Assembly: GCA_938045085.1 (NCBI GenBank)
Contig: CALINZ010000291.1
Location: 1 to 6,946 of the forward strand
Source of the DNA: an uncultured Collinsella sp.
Lineage (GTDB): Bacteria > Actinomycetota > Coriobacteriia > Coriobacteriales > Coriobacteriaceae
Direction: 5' to 3'
DNA length: 6,946 bases
The translations under genes were made by a program, and so were the position numbers. Below the pieces are notes generated by a model that was given only the letters and a program-made list of their open reading frames with translations, did no database searches and was not told the origin of the DNA. Of the stretch, positions 4,733 through 6,946 are shown in pieces; position 1 is the first letter of the stretch, and each line of letters begins with the position of its first letter.

Positions 4733-6946
4733 GTCGTCGTCGCTGGCACCCAGCTGCTGCAGCAGCATGAGCGCCGCGGCCACGGGGCCGGTGCCGTCGT
4801 TGGCGTCGAGGCCGCGACCCAGGCCGCTGCCCGCGCCGGCGCCCGCCTTGTAGGGCACCGACAACTTGCGGCTCTTGGGGAAGTTCACCGCGCCATAACG
4901 GGTCTTAAGCTCAAAGGCCACCTTCTTGGGCACGTCGACGCCCAAAAACGTGATGCGACCGCCACTGAGCGTGACGCTCTCGAGCCCCAGACGCTCGCCG
5001 CGGATGCGGATGCGCGCGCGATTGAACAGGTTAAGCCCCGCCAACGGCAGCTCACCATGCGCGGCCTCGGTCTCTTCCTGTACCTCGTCGATACTCTCCA
5101 GGTCCTCTGCAGCCGCGAGCCTGCGGTACACGAGCACGCGCTGATCCACCGCCGGCAGGTACTCCTCGGGCAAGAAGTAGTCGACCGGCAGATTAATACC
5201 CACGCTCGCCGCTTCCACGCCGGCGTCGTCATCGCCGCGCGCCTCGGCCACAGCCTGGCCCAGCATCTGCGTAAACAGGTCAAAGCCCACGCTCGACAGG
5301 TTGCCGTGCTGCTCGGCCCCCATAAGCGAGCCGGCGCCGCGAATCTCCAGGTCGCGCATGGCGATGCGCATGCCGCTGCCCAGGTCTTGGAACTCGGACA
5401 GTGCGGTCAGGCGCGCCGTCGCCTCCTCGGTGAGCGGCAGCTCGCCGGGGAACATAAAGTACGCGTATGCCTGCGTGGCAGAACGGCCCACACGGCCCTT
5501 GAGCTGGTAGAGCTGTGCCAGACCCAGACGCTGCGAATCCTCGATGATGAGCGTGTTGGCCGTTGCGTTGTCGATGCCGCTCTCCACGATGGTCGTGGCG
5601 ATAAGCACGTCGATCTTCTTGGTCGCGAACTCGATCATCACGTCCTCGACCTCGCGCGGGCTCATCTTGCCGTGCGCCACGCCCACGCGCGCCTCGGGCG
5701 CGGCCTCGTGCACGCGCGCCACGGCGTCGTCGATGGTCTTGACGCGGTTGGACACGTAGTACACCTGGCCGCCGCGGCCCACCTCCAGGCGAATCGCCGC
5801 ACTCACCACATCGGGGTCGTACTCCCCCACGTGCACGATCACGGGACGACGCCCGGTGGGCGGTGTGGTGATCAGGCTCATGTCGCGCACGCCGCTCGTG
5901 GCCATCTGCATAGTTCGCGGAATCGGCGTTGCCGAAAGCGTGAGCACGTCAATCTGCTCGCGCAGGTTCTTGAGCTGTTCCTTGTGCTGCACGCCAAAGC
6001 GTTGCTCCTCGTCGATGATCACCAGGCCCAGGTTCTTGGGGTTCACATCGGCCGAAAGCAGACGGTGCGTGCCGATGAGCACGTCGATCGTGCCCTCGGC
6101 AAACGCCTTGAGCGCGCGCTTTTGCTGCGCCGGCGTGCGGAAACGGCTGAGCACCTCGACCTCAAGGCCAAACGGGGCAAAGCGCTTAAAGAACGTCTCG
6201 TAGTGCTGCTGGGCAAGAATGGTCGTGGGGCAGAGCACCATGACCTGGCGGCCGGAGTCCACGCACTTAAACGCCGCGCGCAGGGCGACCTCGGTCTTGC
6301 CAAAACCCACGTCGCCGCACAGCAGGCGGTCCATGGGCTTGGGCGCCTCCATATCGGCCTTAATGTCGGCGATGGCCTCCAGCTGGTCGCGCGTCTCGTC
6401 GTAAGGAAAGCTCTCCTCCATCTCGATCTGCTCGGGCGTGTCAGGCGGGCAGGCGATACCCGCGATTGATGAGCGGCGCGTATACAGGTCGACCAGGTCA
6501 AACGCCAGCTTTTTGGCATTCTTGCGCGCCTTGTTGGTGGCGCGCGTCCAGTCGGCTGTGTTGAGCCTGGTCAGGCGCGGTTTGTCGCCGTCGGGGCCAA
6601 CATAGCGCGTGATACGGTCGACCTGCTCGAGCGGCACGTAGAGCTTGTCGCCGTCGGCATATTCCAGCAAAAAGTAGTCGCGCTCTTTGCCGCCCACTTC
6701 CTGACGCGCAATCTCGCTAAAGAGTGCGATGCCGTGAGTGGCGTGCACCACGTAGTCGCCCGGCTTAAACGGGAAGGTGATCTGCGTAATGTCCACCTTG
6801 CGGCGGCTGCGCGCGCGGTTGGCGTCCATGCGGGCGTTGAGGTCGGCGATTGAGAACACGGCCAGGTTGGCATCGGGCACCCCCACGCCCTGCGGCAGGG
6901 CAGCGTCCACAAGGTCACGACAGACGAGGGCGCGTACTATCAGTTC
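4730..6946 (-). CDS. mfd: Transcription-repair coupling factor Mfd, C-terminal part (5' end outside window)
   Basis: The frame stays open to the window edge. 738 residues are present out of about 1150 expected, so the UvrB-like N-terminal damage-recruitment region is missing from view. Numbered from the window edge, the RNA-polymerase-interacting (CarD/TRCF-type) domain spans about 58-120 with FKPGDYVVHATHG. The translocase follows: Walker A GDVGFGKT (211-218), DEEQ box in IIDEEQRFG (310-318), LSATPIPRT (337-345), TTIVESGID (451-459), and QLKGRVGR (481-488). The C-terminal TRCF domain lies at about 575-690. All ATPase motifs look intact. Mfd uses ATP to push stalled RNA polymerase off DNA lesions and recruits the UvrABC excision machinery. 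A glycine/alanine-rich tail of about 40 residues ending in SDDD follows the last domain. The PAP2 gene starts 56 bases downstream on the same strand. Confidence 0.97.
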   Translation of the reverse strand, partial: ELIVRALVCRDLVDAALPQGVGVPDANLAVFSIADLNARMDANRARSRRKVDITQITFPFKPGDYVVHATHGIALFSEIARQEVGGKERDYFLLEYADGDKLYVPLEQVDRITRYVGPDGDKPRLTRLNTADWTRATNKARKNAKKLAFDLVDLYTRRSSIAGIACPPDTPEQIEMEESFPYDETRDQLEAIADIKADMEAPKPMDRLLCGDVGFGKTEVALRAAFKCVDSGRQVMVLCPTTILAQQHYETFFKRFAPFGLEVEVLSRFRTPAQQKRALKAFAEGTIDVLIGTHRLLSADVNPKNLGLVIIDEEQRFGVQHKEQLKNLREQIDVLTLSATPIPRTMQMATSGVRDMSLITTPPTGRRPVIVHVGEYDPDVVSAAIRLEVGRGGQVYYVSNRVKTIDDAVARVHEAAPEARVGVAHGKMSPREVEDVMIEFATKKIDVLIATTIVESGIDNATANTLIIEDSQRLGLAQLYQLKGRVGRSATQAYAYFMFPGELPLTEEATARLTALSEFQDLGSGMRIAMRDLEIRGAGSLMGAEQHGNLSSVGFDLFTQMLGQAVAEARGDDDAGVEAASVGINLPVDYFLPEEYLPAVDQRVLVYRRLAAAEDLESIDEVQEETEAAHGELPLAGLNLFNRARIRIRGERLGLESVTLSGGRITFLGVDVPKKVAFELKTRYGAVNFPKSRKLSVPYKAGAGAGSGLGRGLDANDGTGPVAAALMLLQQLGASDDD

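Noticed and set aside
4697..6469. Plus-strand open frame of 590 codons across mfd
   Set aside because: It lies opposite intact Mfd motifs and its composition (rich in His, Arg, Ala, Leu) is typical of an antisense shadow in GC-rich DNA.
6908..6910. GTG as the real start of the Mfd frame
   Set aside because: The frame stays open upstream to the window edge and the protein at this point lies in the middle of a normal Mfd, so the true start is outside the window.
1..6946. Defence system, prophage, CRISPR, toxin-antitoxin pair or biosynthetic cluster
   Set aside because: All sizeable genes match ordinary metabolic, regulatory or repair families, gaps are short, and no tandem spacer arrays, integrases or tRNA-like attachment sites were seen.

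Overview
The window looks like chromosomal DNA from a GC-rich gut actinobacterium, most probably a Coriobacteriia member close to Collinsella. This rests on the strong G/C bias at third codon positions, the gene set and the general look of the proteins. It is a judgement by eye and no search was run. The GC-rich genes are separated by short gaps, and only the divergent regulatory gap at 1105-1309 is clearly AT-rich. There is no gap longer than about 205 bases, and I see no RNA gene, CRISPR array, prophage or insertion sequence.

Layout, left to right. Positions 1-111 are non-coding, with two hairpins and one copy of a 35-bp repeat. A FrlB-like SIS-domain sugar-phosphate deglycase/isomerase gene follows (112-1104, minus). 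It is transcribed divergently from a GntR/HutC-type regulator (1310-2032, plus), and the gap between them is full of ATAC/GTAT half-sites that look like operators. The regulator converges on a GNAT acetyltransferase gene (2080-2661, minus), and a perfect 13-bp inverted repeat with a GGGGACAGG-type loop sits between the two stop codons.

Right of that, a minus-strand series reads from the window edge: mfd (C-terminal 738 residues present, 4730-6946), a PAP2-type membrane phosphatase (3810-4673), and a threonine-aldolase-like PLP enzyme (2739-3764). The series ends at a strong predicted rho-independent terminator (2678-2721), which lies directly against the ribosome binding site of the GNAT gene.

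How the genes fit together. The SIS enzyme and the divergent regulator look like a self-contained sugar-phosphate response unit, with fructoselysine/Amadori-type substrates the best guess and the kinase and transporter encoded elsewhere. The mfd-PAP2-aldolase series is probably co-transcribed because of spacing, not because of a shared pathway. I found no convincing undescribed multi-gene system. The most unusual signals are non-coding: a dispersed 35-bp repeat found downstream of two different genes, a REP-like hairpin, the clustered half-sites, and a terminator placed at the translation start of the next gene.
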